A stretch of DNA of 64,000 bases from Karalla daura (Eukaryota > Chordata > Actinopteri > Chaetodontiformes > Leiognathidae). The stretch spans positions 8,401,670 to 8,465,669 of the forward strand of contig CM055200.1 in assembly GCA_029224185.1 (NCBI GenBank). The letters are read 5' to 3'. Under the pieces are notes generated by a model that worked only from the letters and a program-made list of their open reading frames with translations, had not been told where the DNA came from and did not search any database. How positions within the stretch are numbered: the first letter of the stretch is position 1; the number at the start of each line of letters is the position of its first letter. Position numbers and translations under genes: made by a program. Positions 11,826-64,000 of this stretch are shown here, piece by piece.

Positions 11826-13502
11826 ATGAATCCACTAGCCAGACGGAGACTTCCTCCCTCCATTCGGAGTCTCCTCACAGACATCGTACCAAAGGGGGAG
11901 TCGACCGACATCCAACCCGACGCAGTGAGCAGAGATGGGATCCTCCTCCCTGCTAGAGCTGCAGTCTCAGGACGAGAGGAGTTACTCGCCCCAGTTGAGG
12001 CCCCAGAGGAGGGGGCTACAGAGGACAGCAGAAGCACCAGAAGGCCTGCAGTCTGCATGCTGTGTAAATCCAAGCCCTCTTGTTACACCTGCCCCCGGTG
12101 TAACCTGCAGTACTGTGGCTTGTCTTGCTACCAGAGTCCAGATCACTCCATCTGCTCTGAGGAGTTTTACAAGGAGTCTGTTCTGCAGGAGCTCAAGGAC
12201 ATGGGGAAAACAGAAAGTGAGGGGAGAAAACAGATGCAGGAAATTCTTTTGGGACTCAGACAAAAGGCAGAAAGGACAGACGGGGGGATGGAGAGTTTGT
12301 TAAAGGAAGCAGGTGTTGTGGAACAGGAGGCAGGTGAAGGTGGGAGAGCAGAAGCAATGGAGAAAGTGGAGATAGTGGAGCTGCTGTCCAGGTTAGCAGA
12401 GCTTCAGGAGTCCGGAGATGGGAATGAAACAGAGATTGAGGCAATTTTGAGTAAGCTTGGAGAGATCGGAGGAGAGGAGGCGTTGCCTGGAGAGATGGAT
12501 GAGTATGACTGCAGTGCAGAAGATGAATTGGAGATGACTGAGCGGCTCGCAGGTTTGGATATTGATAAACTGTCTGAGGAGGAGCTGTGGGGCCTCCTTA
12601 ACAATAAGGAGAAAGAAGAGTTTATGGGTCTGATGAAAGACGAAGCTCTTGGGGAGCTGGTTCCACTGTGGAAGCCGTGGTGGGAGGAGCATGAGGAGGG
12701 AGGGAGGCCACGAGTCGAGGTTCTTCAAGAGGAGGTGGAAAAGAGAGACGTTGAGACGTTGCAAGAAGTAGCTCAGAATCTAGGTGAATCAGCCACAAAG
12801 TCAAAAAAGCTGAAAATGAAGAAGAAGAAGAAGAAGGGGAACCCAGAAGTCCCTCCAATATCTGCAAAAATTCCAAAGTTGAGCTCGCTGTGTGCCAATC
12901 CATCCCCCCTGGTGTGCTATGGTTTAGTCAATGCACTTTTCGGCTACGCCTTCAGCCTGCGCCTCATTAATAATGACACTGACTCTCTGGGGTTCGAGCT
13001 CTGTGACATGGTTCTTGCTCTGTCCGAGGCGCTGAGCTCAAACCGAGTGTTCAGCTCCACCACTGAGGCCTTGGATGGTGGAGAAACTCTCATTCTGAGT
13101 GGAGGCTACCTCGACAAGGATGATCCCCACTCCACAACCAGGGCGGTGGAAGCCGTGGCTCACATCATGACCGGCAGGGACGTCCAGGATGTCACCGGAT
13201 ACTGTCTGGCAGCCTTGAGCCAGCTCCGCTCTGTGCTCTCCCAGGCCAGGACGGTCCTGTCGAAGGAGGGAGAGGAGGGGGCAAAGAGACAGAAGTACTT
13301 CCAGGCACTGAAGAAGTGTGAATTCTTTCAAGCCTGGGCACTGAACAATGAGCACAGGGTTCGCTCCGTAGCTATCGAGTTGTGGCATGAATACAGCAGG
13401 AGAGAAAGTGCGAGGAGCAGCATGGAGAGAGCAAAGATGGAAGTTGAGGAGAGTTTAAAGAAAGAGAAGAAGAAAGGAAAGTTAATTGAAATACTCGACT
13501 AA
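11826..13502 (+). CDS. znhit2: Zinc finger HIT domain-containing protein 2 (ZNHIT2)
   Basis: A single coding exon of 558 codons. A HIT-type zinc finger at residues 77-110 shows C77-x2-C80, C89-x2-C92, C97-x3-C101 and H107-x2-C110. After it come a Glu-rich middle part (about 125-260), a conserved patch with LVPLWKPWW, a Lys-rich stretch near 320-335, and a C-terminal domain starting around SPLVCYGLVNALFGYAF that matches human ZNHIT2. The family links RUVBL1/RUVBL2 to U5 snRNP assembly (known role, not visible here). The start is supported by an in-frame TGA at 11814-11816, four codons upstream, and by the splice acceptor between. The protein is about 150 residues longer than the human one as I remember it (about 400), owing to a 76-residue lead before the finger and the acidic middle. 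lrpprc follows on the same strand. Confidence 0.93.
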   Translation: MNPLARRRLPPSIRSLLTDIVPKGESTDIQPDAVSRDGILLPARAAVSGREELLAPVEAPEEGATEDSRSTRRPAVCMLCKSKPSCYTCPRCNLQYCGLSCYQSPDHSICSEEFYKESVLQELKDMGKTESEGRKQMQEILLGLRQKAERTDGGMESLLKEAGVVEQEAGEGGRAEAMEKVEIVELLSRLAELQESGDGNETEIEAILSKLGEIGGEEALPGEMDEYDCSAEDELEMTERLAGLDIDKLSEEELWGLLNNKEKEEFMGLMKDEALGELVPLWKPWWEEHEEGGRPRVEVLQEEVEKRDVETLQEVAQNLGESATKSKKLKMKKKKKKGNPEVPPISAKIPKLSSLCANPSPLVCYGLVNALFGYAFSLRLINNDTDSLGFELCDMVLALSEALSSNRVFSSTTEALDGGETLILSGGYLDKDDPHSTTRAVEAVAHIMTGRDVQDVTGYCLAALSQLRSVLSQARTVLSKEGEEGAKRQKYFQALKKCEFFQAWALNNEHRVRSVAIELWHEYSRRESARSSMERAKMEVEESLKKEKKKGKLIEILD

Positions 13503-13553
13503 TGTTCTATTTTTATTCTTGGCCACAGAGATGTTTGGAAAAGTATATTTTGT

Positions 13554-13570
13554 AATAAAGAATTAATAAA
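13554..13570 (+). terminator. znhit2: znhit2 polyadenylation signals
   Basis: Two AATAAA hexamers lie at 13554-13559 and 13565-13570, about 50-65 bp after the stop codon. The znhit2 3' UTR is therefore probably under 100 nt. Confidence 0.8.
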
Positions 13571-14319
13571 GAAATGAAAGACTGAACTGTCCTTGAAATT
13601 CATTTAGAAGTCACTAGTAAATAACATTTCATATTATTGACACTTGGCATAAAACCATTGGCACCACATCAGTGTTTTATATACATATCAGAATTTTTTC
13701 ATCTCAAACAAGACAATGACATACATACATTATCTTATACAATACATTACAGGGGATTGCTTATGTTGACTGTTTTCTAGCACGATTAAATTATCATTAA
13801 ATGAATTCAACACATTGCAGTTTAATTTGAAGCATGTTTGTAGATACCTGAGATACCTTTGTAGATCCATCCATTGTCCAACCTGTTCTGTACCTACTGA
13901 TGTGGTGGGGGTCTGCTTGAGTGTCTCAGCCAACATAAAGCAAACACGGGGGATACACCCTGTGCATATCACTAGTCAAATCTCCAGCAGATCCTTGTAT
14001 ACATAGATAGATAGATAATTTTACCACAGGTAAGAAATTAAATAGAAACATAAATAGATAAAACATTACATTTTTATGAAACTATGTCAATTATGCCAAC
14101 TTAAGTCATTTTAGACCTAAAATAAAAAACTAACATTAATAGGACATTTAAAAGATAACAAACACAATAAAAAATACATTAAACATTTAAAATACAAAAG
14201 GGGTTTTACGTGAACTCTAGTGCTCAAAAATCAACATGTTCATTCTTATCTTGTGTAGTATGTATATGAGTGACCTGTACAGGTTCTGGAAGTCACCGAC
14301 ACACACAGCATTGTACTGT
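13571..14319. other. Spacer between znhit2 and lrpprc
   Basis: AT-rich DNA without a gene. It includes a degenerate repeat at 13866-13975, a short (ATAG)n at 14003-14018, and A-rich complex DNA. No insulator or promoter motif stands out before 14,320. Confidence 0.7.
13866..13975 (+). repeat. Teleost-type short dispersed repeat, fragment
   Basis: The fragment opens with ATCCATCCATTGTCCAACC and contains GGTGGGGGTCTGC and GGATACACCCTGTG, words typical of a short repeat frequent in teleosts whose internal part reads TACACCCTGGACAGGTC. Related pieces in this window are at 31348-31515, 33950-34065, 35685-35730, 40733-40812, 42235-42420 and 44495-44560. Similarity is judged by eye. Confidence 0.5.
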
Positions 14320-14396
14320 GGTGTCGTACTCTCGCGATACTTCCCGCTGACCTGTCACGTGTTGCGGATGCCCTTCCACTGTGCGTCAGGGGAAAC
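14320..14396 (+). promoter_or_regulatory. lrpprc: lrpprc core promoter region
   Basis: The 77 bp before the start codon contain TCTCGCGATA (14330-14339), one base off the TCTCGCGAGA promoter element, and a CACGTG E-box (14356-14361). There is no TATA box. CpG density rises here and stays high through exon 1. This fits a housekeeping promoter for a nuclear-encoded mitochondrial protein, with a short 5' UTR. Confidence 0.6.
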
Positions 14397-63646
<49,250 letters not shown>

Positions 63647-64000
63647 GTGAGTCTCTCACACACACGCACACGCACACACACACACACACGCGCGCACACA
63701 CTCAGTGCGACAGGCGGCTCGCTGGCCTGTGGCTAAGTCAACATTAGCAGACACATTAACAATGCATCAGGTCAAGGCCTGTGTGGGTGTGTGTGTGTGC
63801 GCGCGGAGGCGTCCCGGGGTTGGGAGAACACATGTCCTCTAATGAGTTAGCTGTCCTGGCTAGCCTAGCGTGCTAATCGCAACACGGACCTCCACTCAGC
63901 GTCTCCTTCCTCCCGCCTCTCTCTCCCTCGCTCCTCGCCCTCTCCGCCTCTCCCTTCCCCGCTCCCATCCTCTGGCCCTCCGCCCGCTCGGTCCGTGCTC
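63647..64000 (+). other. lrpprc: lrpprc intron 36, runs off the right edge
   Basis: A CA repeat (63658-63705), a short GT repeat and pyrimidine-rich DNA. Human LRPPRC has about 60 more residues, so the remaining coding exons must lie beyond position 64,000. Confidence 0.85.

Overview
The window is nuclear DNA from a vertebrate, almost certainly a ray-finned (teleost) fish. The evidence is two protein-coding genes with clear vertebrate orthology, U2-type introns with GT..AG ends, very many long CA/GT, AAGAG, GGAT and GGA microsatellites, and fragments of short dispersed repeats of a kind common in teleost genomes. The species cannot be named from the sequence. Orthology statements rest on remembered human protein sequences; no search was run.

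Layout. Positions 1 to about 11,130 are intergenic, with microsatellites, one 526-bp-offset segmental duplication, a probable small nonautonomous DNA transposon and degenerate repeats; I see no credible gene there. Positions 11,130-13,570 hold znhit2: a CRE/YY1-type promoter, an inferred noncoding first exon, a 603-bp intron in the 5' UTR, one coding exon (11826-13502) and two polyadenylation signals. From 14,397 to beyond the right edge runs lrpprc on the same strand. I resolved 36 consecutive coding exons (4,060 nt, 1,353 complete codons); every junction keeps frame and no frameshift or internal stop was found. About the last two exons lie beyond position 64,000.

How the genes work. LRPPRC is a mitochondrial pentatricopeptide-repeat protein that, with SLIRP, stabilises mitochondrial mRNAs and supports their polyadenylation and translation. 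ZNHIT2 is a HIT-type zinc-finger protein linked to RUVBL1/2 and U5 snRNP assembly. The two are neighbours in a head-to-tail arrangement about 0.9 kb apart; nothing suggests they share a pathway.

Exons 1-11 of lrpprc are compact (about 3.8 kb). Several later introns are large (7.2, 2.4, 4.6, 6.6, 4.8, 3.5 and 2.7 kb). They contain complex-looking, CpG-rich or homeodomain-motif-rich stretches that could be cis-regulatory, alongside simple repeats. I found no new multi-gene system. The most unusual items are: a 30-bp minisatellite in intron 30 whose units carry RFX X-box palindromes; a set of lrpprc 3' splice sites with GT repeats where a pyrimidine tract is expected; a perfect 17-bp-arm hairpin in intron 14; a CpG island with a 13-bp-arm palindrome in intron 32; and the duplicated segment near 5 kb.
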